Below are positions 1-6,779 of a stretch of 6,949 nt of DNA, in pieces. Source of the DNA: JARRNO01 sp037384885 (lineage in GTDB: Bacteria > Acidobacteriota > UBA4820 > DSQY01); the NCBI GenBank assembly GCA_037384885.1, contig JARRNO010000125.1, positions 1 to 6,949 of the forward strand, written 5' to 3'. Made by a program: the position numbers and the translations under genes. How positions within the stretch are numbered: the first letter of the stretch is position 1; each line of letters begins with the position of its first letter. The notes beneath the pieces are model-generated. The model saw nothing but the letters and a program-made list of their open reading frames with translations. It was not told the DNA's origin and searched no databases.

Positions 1-601
1 GCAAATTCTTGATCGGAACCGGAATCGGCGTCGGATAATCATGCAGGGCCACGGCGAGTACCTGCTGTGCGCCGGAAAGCTTGGATTTCACATACCACGA
101 AACGCCGCTGCCCACGTGGCATTCCACGCATGCAACCCGCGCATGGGGACCGTTCTTGTAGGCGGTGTATTCGGGCTTCATCACCGTGTGGCACACCTTG
201 CCGCAGAACGTGACCGACTCGGTAAAGAGGTAGGAGTTGTACCCCACAAAAGCAAGCAGAAGGGCCAGGAACGACCCGCCCACCAGGATGAATCCGAATT
301 TGCGTCTCTGGCTGGGAATGTTCAGGTCAAGGGCGGGGTAGGGGCGTGCTTCTTCGGTGCCCAGCTTGCGGCGCCGCCGGCTTTCGTGAAGCATCCCGTA
401 AAGGAAGATGACGATCCCCAGCGTGAGAAAACCGGGGAAAATCATATACGTAAAGATACCGATATAGGGATTCGGCTGGGCCAAGCTGAAATTTACGAGC
501 AGGAAGAAAAGGATAAACAGCGCGCTGATGATAACAACGAGCCCGCCGAAGTAGCTGATCGCGTTGCGGTAGAGGCCGCCTGATCTGTTGTCTTTGGTCA
601 C
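1..601 (-). CDS. NapC/NirT-family membrane multiheme cytochrome c (partial, N-terminal 200 residues)
   Basis: The frame is open from a GTG at 601 to the window edge, so the C-terminus is missing. The GTG is chosen because AGGAG (613-609) lies 7 nt upstream. The translation begins VTKDNRSGGLYRN and has three likely membrane segments, at about residues 15-38, 46-71 and 102-126. A periplasmic heme region follows: CGKVCH at 133-138 with a nearby Met141, then a canonical CVECH at 158-162. The stretch around KPEYTAYKNGPHARVACVECH and SWYVKSKLSG is typical of NapC/NirT/NrfH-like quinol-oxidising cytochromes. These take electrons from menaquinol and pass them to periplasmic reductases. The partner enzyme is not in the window. 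Oddities are the first heme motif, with three residues between the cysteines, and an N-terminus with three membrane helices where classical NapC/NrfH has one. The family call is solid; the exact role is unknown. Confidence 0.87.
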   Translation of the reverse strand, partial: MTKDNRSGGLYRNAISYFGGLVVIISALFILFFLLVNFSLAQPNPYIGIFTYMIFPGFLTLGIVIFLYGMLHESRRRRKLGTEEARPYPALDLNIPSQRRKFGFILVGGSFLALLLAFVGYNSYLFTESVTFCGKVCHTVMKPEYTAYKNGPHARVACVECHVGSGVSWYVKSKLSGAQQVLAVALHDYPTPIPVPIKNL

Positions 602-624
602 GGTAGCACTCCTCTTCTCAGACA

Positions 625-642
625 GGTGAGTTTATGCTCACC
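625..642. other. Perfect 6-bp inverted repeat in cytochrome gene leader
   Basis: GGTGAG (625-630) and CTCACC (637-642) are exact reverse complements separated by TTTATG. The element lies about 23 nt upstream of the cytochrome GTG and just upstream of its ribosome binding site. It could be an operator or a 5' leader hairpin. No regulator can be named. Confidence 0.4.
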
Positions 643-892
643 CGGCCGGTCTGCAAAGTAGTTCTACAGGGGCGGTGATATGCCCCAATTAAAATCCGGA
701 TTCCCCGTCCTCTGAAACACTTATGGCGCCTTCCCCTTTGTTGTGGCCTGCCTCGAATAGACACTTAACCGGCCGGCTTATTGGAGAGACGGCTGCCGAA
801 TTCCATCTGAATTAAAGGGTCTTGGGTGCGCTACGCCTCGATGAAATCTCATTGTATCACGACTCCGCCTTGCGGCCCTGCCGGACGCCAAA

Positions 893-907
893 GGCCGCTT
901 CGCGGCC
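893..907. repeat. GGCCGC hairpin, copy 1
   Basis: GGCCGC (893-898) and GCGGCC (902-907) pair perfectly around the triloop TTC. The same arms recur at 972-986, so the two hairpins flank the conserved repeat block at 909-967. There is no T-run after it on either strand, so it does not look like an intrinsic terminator. Confidence 0.55.
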
Positions 908-908
908 A

Positions 909-967
909 GGGAGTCGGCTGCTGCGTGGGGCCTGGAGGCCCGACGGCTGACGGACGACGGATGTCGG
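909..967 (+). repeat. Dispersed 59-nt repeat, copy A
   Basis: This block, which runs from GGGAGTCGG through the core TGACGGACGACGGATGTCGG, matches the reverse complement of 6780-6839. By eye there are three substitutions and a one-base indel over about 60 positions. The two copies lie in opposite orientation on either side of the met cluster. It also contains the small palindrome GGCCTGGAGGCC (929-940). It is noncoding and probably one member of a genome-wide intergenic repeat family. Confidence 0.75.
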
Positions 968-971
968 CAAT

Positions 972-986
972 GGCCGCACAGCGGCC
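972..986. repeat. GGCCGC hairpin, copy 2
   Basis: GGCCGC (972-977) and GCGGCC (981-986) pair perfectly around the loop ACA. The arms are identical to those of the hairpin at 893-907 but the loop differs. It lies between repeat copy A and the heptamer run. Confidence 0.55.
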
Positions 987-987
987 G

Positions 988-1018
988 GTGAACCGTGAAC
1001 AGTGAATCGTGAGTCGTG
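988..1018 (+). repeat. Degenerate heptamer tandem repeat (GTGAAYC-like)
   Basis: Four consecutive 7-mers, GTGAACC, GTGAACA, GTGAATC and GTGAGTC, are followed by a partial GTG. The period is exactly 7 and each unit differs from the GTGAAYC pattern at no more than one position. From memory, similar GTGAATC/GTGAGTC runs occur between genes in several deltaproteobacterial genomes. A related two-unit run is at 6678-6691. Confidence 0.65.
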
Positions 1019-1165
1019 GTGGCGGAAGACCTACGCGGGAGTCAGACAGAATTGATTGGGTTTTCTTTGTGAGCTCTGTGGTTGGACGCTGCGCGTCGCG
1101 CCGGCCATCCGCCGACCGCCGTCGCGCCGTGTCCCGAGGCGCAGGGGCTTGCGCACCATGTCGGA

Positions 1166-3025
1166 TCATTGAATGGCGGTCAAAACCCTCTCCAGGATTT
1201 CGTGACGCCGACCGCCGCTCGTAAGGTAGGCGCCGGGGGTGAGGGAGCGGAGCCCGACGAGAAGCTCCCGCGCCAGTTCCACGCCGTAGCTCTCTTGATC
1301 TTCCTTCGTCTCAAGCGATTCTATCCGTTGGATCAGATTGTCTGGAAGAACGATGCCGGGCACCTCGTGGTGGAGGAAGAGCGCCTGTTTGAGAGTGGAA
1401 AGCGGCAGCAAACCGGGAAGGACCTTGATGGGCAGGGAGTTCGCCTTTTCGAGAAAGCGTTCGACCGCTTCGAGCGTAAAGACGGGCTGGCTCATCACGA
1501 AATCGACGCCGGCGTCCACCCGCTCCTTGAGTTTGTTCAACTCCTTATCCCAGTTGGAGGGGGTCATGTTGACGCCGACTCCCACGGCGAAGCGGGTCAT
1601 TCCCCCCAGGGGATGGTCCGAGAAGTCACGCCCTTCGTTGAGAGATTTGATGATCTTCACCAATCCCAGGGCGTTGACGTCATTGACGGAGGTGGCGGTG
1701 GGAAAATCGCCGATGGATGCGGGATCTCCGGAAAGCGCCAGGATCGCCTCCACGCCCAAGAGAGAGGCGCCCAGGAGTTCGCTTTGAAGCCCCAGGAGGT
1801 TCCGGTCCCGACAGGTCATGTGTAGGATGGTGGGAAGCCCGGTCTCTTGCTGGATGAAGTGGGCCAGCGCGGTGGAAGAGACGCGGACCTTGGCCATGGG
1901 ATTATCGGCAAGATCGATGGCGCCCGCTCCGGCGTGTTTGAGGAGGCGCGCGGTTTCCACCGCCTGCCGGGCATCGGGATTCCTGGGCGGTGAGATCTCG
2001 CAGGTGACTGAAAATTGAGTCTCCAGAGTCTCGAAAAAGCGCCCGTTCGTATGAAGGTGGGGAGGGTCGGCGGGTTCGGGCGGAGGCTCGTCGATCACGA
2101 TCCGGCCCTGCGGATTGACTTGCCGCCTCACGGGCGGCCGGTGGTTGACGAGTTCGGCGACCGCCCGGATCGTCTCGGGGGTCGTGCCGCAGCAACCGCC
2201 CACGACATTGACGCCGAGGTCAAGGTATCGCTTGATATAACTGGTAACGTAATCTGTGCTGGACAGGTAAACAATCTTACCGTCCAGCTCGGTGGGGTAG
2301 CCGGCGTTGGGCATCACGGACAGAGGGGCGTTCACATTTTCAGCCACCTGTTCAACGATGGGCAGGGTGCCGGCGGGTCCCACGGAGCAGTTGATCCCCA
2401 CGATGTCCGCCCCGCTCTCCACAAGCTTCCGGCAGCCTTCCACCGCCGTGTCACCGAAGAAGGTGCGCCCTTCCTCACTGGAGAAGGTGAGCGAGGCGAG
2501 GATGGGGATCTCCGGGGCGATTTCCCTGCAGGCCTCGATGAAAAACACCGTTTCCAGCACGGACTGCTGCGTTTCCAGGACGAACAGATCCGGGCCGGGA
2601 TCGGCCAGAGCGGCGATCTGCTCGCGGCAGATGTCCCGGGCTTCCTCCTCTGTCATGTCCCCATAAGGCTTCAGCATCACCTTGAGGGGCCCCGCGCTCG
2701 CCCCGACCCAGACGGGACCGCCGTGAGCGGCCTGCCTGGCGATTTCGACGCCCCTGGCGTTGATGTCCCGGACGCGGTCCGCCATTTCGAACCGGCTCAT
2801 GGCCAGGCGGTTGGCGTGAAATGTATTGGAGGTAAGAATCCGGGCGCCGGCGTGCACGTACTCGCGGTGCAGCGCGAATACCGTTTCGGCGCGGCTGAGG
2901 TTCGCTTCTTCAAGGCACTGTCCGGCCGCAATGCCCCTGCTTTGGAGGAGGGTACCCATGGCGCCGTCCGCCACGATGACGGAATCGGCCAACCAGCTTG
3001 AAAGTGATTCGCGTTTGGAGCTCAT
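1166..3025 (-). CDS. Bifunctional homocysteine S-methyltransferase / methylenetetrahydrofolate reductase (YitJ-type fusion)
   Basis: The protein has 619 residues if it starts at the ATG at 3025, which is preceded by GGGAG with 6-nt spacing. An ATG 30 nt further upstream (3055) is also in frame but lacks a good ribosome binding site. Domain 1 (about residues 10-300) is a zinc-dependent homocysteine-binding methyltransferase: it has ADGAMGTLLQ near the start, a Cys in GINCSVGP (about 213) and the Cys pair in GGCCGTTPE (about 278-279), the expected three zinc ligands. After a Pro-rich linker (about 300-330), domain 2 (about 335-619) is an FAD-dependent 5,10-methylenetetrahydrofolate reductase, with TCEISPPR, ALSGDP and MSQPVF motifs. 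The layout matches Bacillus YitJ. It would make 5-methyl-THF for the MetH encoded just upstream. The gap of 60 nt to the metH stop suggests one operon. Whether domain 1 methylates homocysteine here, and from which donor, is not shown by sequence. Confidence 0.92.
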   Translation of the reverse strand: MSSKRESLSSWLADSVIVADGAMGTLLQSRGIAAGQCLEEANLSRAETVFALHREYVHAGARILTSNTFHANRLAMSRFEMADRVRDINARGVEIARQAAHGGPVWVGASAGPLKVMLKPYGDMTEEEARDICREQIAALADPGPDLFVLETQQSVLETVFFIEACREIAPEIPILASLTFSSEEGRTFFGDTAVEGCRKLVESGADIVGINCSVGPAGTLPIVEQVAENVNAPLSVMPNAGYPTELDGKIVYLSSTDYVTSYIKRYLDLGVNVVGGCCGTTPETIRAVAELVNHRPPVRRQVNPQGRIVIDEPPPEPADPPHLHTNGRFFETLETQFSVTCEISPPRNPDARQAVETARLLKHAGAGAIDLADNPMAKVRVSSTALAHFIQQETGLPTILHMTCRDRNLLGLQSELLGASLLGVEAILALSGDPASIGDFPTATSVNDVNALGLVKIIKSLNEGRDFSDHPLGGMTRFAVGVGVNMTPSNWDKELNKLKERVDAGVDFVMSQPVFTLEAVERFLEKANSLPIKVLPGLLPLSTLKQALFLHHEVPGIVLPDNLIQRIESLETKEDQESYGVELARELLVGLRSLTPGAYLTSGGRRHEILERVLTAIQ

Positions 3026-3085
3026 CGCAAACTCCCATTTTGCAGGGCCCCTCATGGGGGGGCGCGAGTGTTTTGGAGCGGGTCG

Positions 3086-4714
3086 TCACATACTGAAATA
3101 GACCGCCTGGGGATGGTGGACCACGACGGCCGACACCGAGGCTTCCGGATCCATCATGAAACCCTCGGTCAGCGAGACACCGATACGGCCCGGCTTCAGC
3201 AGTTGGAAAAGGAGCCTTTGTCCTTCCAGGTTCGGGCATGCGGGATATCCAAAGCTGTATCGGATTCCCCGGTAACGGGCCTGGAAACGTTCGGCCATGG
3301 TCATGCCGGGTGGATCGGGAAAGCCCCAGCGCTCGCGGATCAACCTGTGGACCCATTCGGCGGCCGCTTCGGCCGTCTCGAGAGCAAGAGCCTGCAGCGC
3401 ATGGCATTGGAGGTACTCGCCGTCGTGCTTCAGCGCTTCGGCTCTTTCGCGAATGCCCTCGCCCGCCGTGGTGACGAACATCGCCACGGAGTCCCCGCCT
3501 TGGGGATGCACAAAATCGGCCACGCAAAGATTCGAGCTGCGGCGCTGCCTGGGGAATTCCAATTTAGTGCGGATTCCGCTGCCTTCCAGCAAGATGGAGT
3601 TGTCAACCGAACGGGCCCCGAAAAAGCGGAACAGTGCGCGGCAATGGATCAGGCCCTTGTCCACAATGTCGTCCACGAGTGATTTCAGCTGCCGTGCTTT
3701 TGGGTCTCCCTGCTGAAGACGCCGCTTGAAATTTCCTCGAAATCCGAGGTGCTTACTGTACAGCATAACGGGATTAAGGTAGGGAAGGATCTCTTGAAGC
3801 GGGATGTCTTTGTAGAGGTGCTCTTCCAGGTCGGGAGGGCGGACGGGCTTGACGACCTCCACGGACCGGCTTCTGGTGCGGGGCGGCTCTGGCCGGGATT
3901 CCTCAGGAGATGTTTCCTGACCGCGGCGCTCATTTCTTCTTGCCTCGCAGTCCCTTTTAAGGGCGGCGTATTTCGCCGGATCCCGGATCCGGTTCAGTAA
4001 ATCCAAGCCCTTCATGGCGTCGCGGGCGTAAATGACGAAATCGCCGTAGGCGGGTGCAATCTTCAGATCTGTAAATTTCTCGGTCAGTGCGGCGCCTCCT
4101 ACCAGCATGGGAATTCTGACACCGGCGGCCGTAAGGTCTTCGGCAGTGGCGACCATCTGCCGGGCGCTTTTGACGAGAAGTCCTGAGAGGCCGATGGCGT
4201 CGGGCCGGCGCCGCCTGGCCGCTTCAATTAATTTTTCGGGCGTGACTTTGATACCGAGATTGATGACGCGGTATCCGTTATTGGAAAGGATAATGTCGAC
4301 GAGATTCTTTCCGATATCGTGAACGTCTCCCTTAACGGTGGCCAGAATCACCGTCCCATTTCCATCCCGGTCCGTCTTTTCCATAAAGGGTTCCAGCGTG
4401 GAGACCGCCGCCTTCATGGCTTCAGCGGACTGGAGGACTTCCGCGACGATCAGCTCGTTGTTGTTGAAGAGCCGGCCCACTTCCGCCATGCCGTCCATGA
4501 GGGGGCCGTTGATGATTTCGAGCGGCGGCATGCCCTGGCTGCGGACCGCCTCAAGGTCCTCCACGAGCCCATCTTTTGATCCTTGAACGATGTAGCGGGG
4601 CAGGCGCTCCAGGGGTGTGCCCGCCCTTTCAGGCTTCTGGGCGGATCGTGGCGCCTTCTTCCTGAAGTGGGCCGCAAAAGCGGCCAGAGAATCGCTGCCG
4701 CGATAGAAGATCAA
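3086..4714 (-). CDS. metH: Methionine synthase, C-terminal half: cobalamin-binding and reactivation domains
   Basis: This segment continues the metH frame after the TAG at 4736-4738. The coordinates given begin at the first conventional start codon after the stop, a TTG at 4714 that begins the 542-residue stretch LIFYRGSDS. That TTG has only a badly spaced AGGA one base away, so a real start here is doubtful. Domains in order: a helical cap (about 35-115); a B12-binding Rossmann domain (about 118-245) with GDVHDIGKN (His131 should be the lower axial cobalt ligand), SGLLVKS and GGAAL; a charged linker (about 250-290); and the AdoMet-binding reactivation domain (about 290-542) with YRGIRYSFGYPACP, equivalent to the RxxxGYPACP motif. 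The end at HHPQAVYFSM lacks the last tens of residues of the E. coli domain. It carries the methyl from 5-methyl-THF to homocysteine and allows reductive reactivation. Stop TGA; the metF-fusion gene follows. Confidence 0.88.
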   Translation of the reverse strand: MIFYRGSDSLAAFAAHFRKKAPRSAQKPERAGTPLERLPRYIVQGSKDGLVEDLEAVRSQGMPPLEIINGPLMDGMAEVGRLFNNNELIVAEVLQSAEAMKAAVSTLEPFMEKTDRDGNGTVILATVKGDVHDIGKNLVDIILSNNGYRVINLGIKVTPEKLIEAARRRRPDAIGLSGLLVKSARQMVATAEDLTAAGVRIPMLVGGAALTEKFTDLKIAPAYGDFVIYARDAMKGLDLLNRIRDPAKYAALKRDCEARRNERRGQETSPEESRPEPPRTRSRSVEVVKPVRPPDLEEHLYKDIPLQEILPYLNPVMLYSKHLGFRGNFKRRLQQGDPKARQLKSLVDDIVDKGLIHCRALFRFFGARSVDNSILLEGSGIRTKLEFPRQRRSSNLCVADFVHPQGGDSVAMFVTTAGEGIRERAEALKHDGEYLQCHALQALALETAEAAAEWVHRLIRERWGFPDPPGMTMAERFQARYRGIRYSFGYPACPNLEGQRLLFQLLKPGRIGVSLTEGFMMDPEASVSAVVVHHPQAVYFSM

Positions 4715-4735
4715 GTCCTCGGACAGTCGCCATTC

Positions 4736-4738
4736 CTA
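4736..4738 (-). other. In-frame amber codon inside metH
   Basis: On the minus strand the frame reads GLIPE, TAG, EWRLSEDLIFYRG. The total frame from 6505 to 3086 is 1140 codons, which is an ordinary full-length MetH once the TAG is counted as a residue. From memory of the family, the linker here usually reads like IPEEERRLAEDLIFxRG, so the TAG replaces a commonly acidic position; one GAG to TAG change would create it. The two other complete stops in the window are both TGA. Candidate explanations are amber readthrough, a functional split, a nonsense mutation, or a base-call error. Confidence 0.9.
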
Positions 4739-6505
4739 TTCGGGGATCAGGCCGAAGCGGAGGATCTTCTCTGTGTTGACGATGGCGGCGTCCAGGCCGG
4801 CCTTGGTGGCGTGATACAGAAAAACGGAATTGAGCACTTCACGCCCAGAGGCGGGAAGGCCGAAGCTCACATTGGAGACGCCGAGGATCGTCCTGCATCC
4901 GGGGAAGCGGCTCTTGATCAGTGCCAGGCCTTCGATCGTTTCCTCGGCGCTTCCTGTATAGCTTTCGTTCCCCGTGCCGCAGGGAAAAACAAGCGGATCA
5001 AAGAAGATGTCTTCTTCGGGAAATCCGAACTTACCGGTAAGAAGGTGGTGCGAACGCTCCGCGATCTCCAGCTTGCGGTGCCGGGTGACGGCCATGCCCT
5101 GGACCGGATCTTCGTCGATGGCGCCCACTACGAGGGCGGCGCCGTATTTCAAGGCCAGCGGCACGACGCGATCAAAACGCTCTTCGCCGTTTTCAAGGTT
5201 GATGGAATTGATGACGGCCTTGCCCTGGCTGTAAGTCAAAGCCGTTTCGATGACCTCTGAATCAGTGGAATCGATCATCAGAGGATCTTTCACGACACGG
5301 ACGGCGCTTTCGAGAAAGGCCTCCATGTCGCGCTTTTCGTCTCGTTCCGGATCCTGAAGGCAAATGTCGAGGATCTGGGCGCCGGCCTGGACCTGAGACC
5401 GGGCCAATTCCGCTGCGGTCTCGAAGTCTCCCTCAGTCACAAGGCGCTTGAAGCGCCGGCTGCCCAGCACATTGGTCCGCTCTCCCACCAGGACGGGCTT
5501 ATTGTCTTGGGTAATCTCAAGAAAGTCGATGCCGGAAAGAAAGGTCCGGTGATGGTCTGCGGCTCGACGGGGAGGAAGGCCCGCCAACGCCCCGGCAAGC
5601 GCCCGGATGTGTTCGGGGGTCGTGCCGCAGCACCCGCCTGCCATATTGAGCCACCCGGCGCTGGCGAACCTTGCCATCTGTTCTGAGAAAGCGTCCGGCG
5701 AGACGTGGTAATTTCCGTCTTCGTCCGGAAGTCCAGCGTTCGGATAACAGGAGACCCGCGTTTTGGCAATCTGGGAGAAACTTCGCAGGTGGCCCCCCAT
5801 AAATTCCGGTCCGGTTCCGCAGTTGAGACCCACCGAGAGCAGCGGCAGATGCATGACCGATGCATAAAAGGCTTCGATGGACTGTCCCGCGAGCAGCGTC
5901 CCCATCGTCTCCACCGTCGCAGAAACCATGATGGGAACGGCCCTGGATGCTTCGGCCATGGCCCGCTCCGCTGCAAGGAAGCCTGCTTTCAGGTTTCTTG
6001 TATCCTGGGTTGTTTCGAGAAGCAGAACATCGACGCCGCCCTCCAGGAGGCCGAGGGCCTGAACAAAGAAATGCTGTTCCAGTTCGCGAAAGGTTATTCC
6101 CCCGGTGACAGAGATGGACTTGGTGGTCGGGCCCATGGAGCCGGCTGCGAATCGGGGCCTCCCGGTCGTCGAGTACTTCCGGCATGCTTTTCGGGCGAGG
6201 ACCGCCGCCCGGCGGTTGATCTCTCCTGCTTCTTCCGCCAAGCCGTATTCGGCTAGAACGAGAGGCGTTCCGCCGAAGGTATCAGTTTCCACCATGTCGG
6301 CGCCGGCTTCGAGGTAAGCCTCGTGGATGCGCTGCACGACTTGGGGGCAAGAGCGCGCGAGATTTTCGTTGCAACCCTCCAGGTCCGGTCCGCCGAAATC
6401 GGCGGCGGAAAGCTCTTCCGTCTGGAGAGCGGTTCCCATGGCGCCGTCGAGGATGAGAATCCGGGTCTCAAGAAGTTCAAGCAGATCCTTTGTCCGATCG
6501 CTCAT
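4736..6505 (-). CDS. metH: Methionine synthase, N-terminal half: homocysteine- and methyl-THF-binding domains (ends at in-frame TAG)
   Basis: 589 residues from the ATG at 6505 to a TAG. The start is supported by family alignment of the N-terminus (LLETRILILDGAMGT) although the upstream Shine-Dalgarno match (GGGG, about 6511-6514) is weak. Domain 1 (about 10-310) is the homocysteine-binding barrel, with zinc ligands Cys229 in LNCGTGP and Cys292/Cys293 in GGCCGTTPE. Domain 2 (about 330-589) is the pterin-binding barrel for 5-methyl-THF, with VGERTNVLGS (340-349), AQILDICLQD, DSTD (412-415), INSINLENG and NTEKILRFGLIPE at the end. A normal MetH continues from here into the cobalamin half. Here it stops, and the same frame resumes for another 549 codons. 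Without the downstream half it cannot turn over as a methionine synthase, because it has no B12 domain; a split enzyme working in trans remains possible. Confidence 0.9.
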   Translation of the reverse strand: MSDRTKDLLELLETRILILDGAMGTALQTEELSAADFGGPDLEGCNENLARSCPQVVQRIHEAYLEAGADMVETDTFGGTPLVLAEYGLAEEAGEINRRAAVLARKACRKYSTTGRPRFAAGSMGPTTKSISVTGGITFRELEQHFFVQALGLLEGGVDVLLLETTQDTRNLKAGFLAAERAMAEASRAVPIMVSATVETMGTLLAGQSIEAFYASVMHLPLLSVGLNCGTGPEFMGGHLRSFSQIAKTRVSCYPNAGLPDEDGNYHVSPDAFSEQMARFASAGWLNMAGGCCGTTPEHIRALAGALAGLPPRRAADHHRTFLSGIDFLEITQDNKPVLVGERTNVLGSRRFKRLVTEGDFETAAELARSQVQAGAQILDICLQDPERDEKRDMEAFLESAVRVVKDPLMIDSTDSEVIETALTYSQGKAVINSINLENGEERFDRVVPLALKYGAALVVGAIDEDPVQGMAVTRHRKLEIAERSHHLLTGKFGFPEEDIFFDPLVFPCGTGNESYTGSAEETIEGLALIKSRFPGCRTILGVSNVSFGLPASGREVLNSVFLYHATKAGLDAAIVNTEKILRFGLIPE

Positions 6506-6597
6506 GGCCGCCCCGTTTGGTTGTAATCACCCGATAAGGCGGGGAACGAATGCCGCGGATGCGTGAACGATGGCCCCGCCGGCCCGTATTCATGGCT

Positions 6598-6627
6598 ATT
6601 GTAGAGTGAAACGCGGGTTCTCGGCAA
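6598..6627 (-). promoter_or_regulatory. Candidate sigma70-type promoter of the met operon
   Basis: On the minus strand, TTGCCG (6627-6622) and TACAAT (6603-6598) are separated by 18 nt, matching the -35 at 4 of 6 and the -10 at 5 of 6 positions. Transcription would begin near 6591, giving a leader of about 85 nt before the metH ATG. I see no recognisable SAM or cobalamin riboswitch in that leader; it looks too short for a cobalamin type. Confidence 0.5.
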
Positions 6628-6673
6628 TTGATTCCTGCGCCGGAACAACCGTGCAACGGCCGGAGGCGCTTCG

Positions 6674-6691
6674 CACCGTGAACGGTGAGTT
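6674..6691 (+). repeat. Palindrome overlapping two GTGA heptamers
   Basis: CACCGT (6674-6679) and ACGGTG (6682-6687) are exact reverse complements around GA. The same bases contain two 7-mers, GTGAACG and GTGAGTT, of the type seen at 988-1018. It lies about 47 nt upstream of the candidate -35 of the met promoter, so it could be an operator or simply repeat-family debris. Confidence 0.4.
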
Positions 6692-6779
6692 GCGCGGCGC
6701 ACTGTCAACTCTTGGTAGGGGCTGCCAGGTTTGCCAAGGGCCGAAACCCGCGAAGGCACGCCCTTCAAATCCTTAACGT

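Larger units (their letters stand above)
602..1165. other. Gene-free intergenic region with repeats and hairpins
   Basis: No convincing gene is present. Open frames on both strands here have no family resemblance and run through repeats. The left part (about 602-850) is the upstream region of the cytochrome gene and should hold its promoter, but I could not pick a convincing one. The right part (about 890-1020) holds a dispersed repeat block, two GGCCGC hairpins and a heptamer run. Near 1094-1128 the 10-mer CGTCGCGCCG occurs twice in the same orientation. No clear intrinsic terminator (GC hairpin plus T-run on the minus strand) follows the metF-fusion stop at 1166. Confidence 0.6.

Noticed and set aside
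41..583. Plus-strand open frame opposite the cytochrome gene
   Set aside because: The minus strand encodes heme motifs, membrane helices and a good ribosome binding site, whereas this frame has none of these.
1140..1165. Possible terminator hairpin after the metF-fusion gene
   Set aside because: Pairing of GCGC with GCGC is short or bulged and no T-run follows on the minus strand.
849..1169. Minus-strand open frame of 106 codons
   Set aside because: It runs through the repeat block, hairpins and heptamers, overlaps the end of the metF fusion by a few bases and resembles no protein family.
2015..3001. Long plus-strand open frame (328 codons) opposite the metF-fusion gene
   Set aside because: It is the antisense shadow of a GC-rich gene with clear family motifs on the minus strand; its translation shows no domain and is rich in Gly, His and Asp as expected for such shadows.
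4629..4733. Short frame starting at the ATG just after the metH TAG (minus strand)
   Set aside because: The ATG is out of frame with the cobalamin half and reaches a TGA after about 34 codons, so it cannot rescue translation without a frameshift.
4583..5260. Plus-strand open frame (225 codons) spanning the metH stop
   Set aside because: It is antisense to two well-supported metH segments and has no recognisable family features or ribosome binding site.
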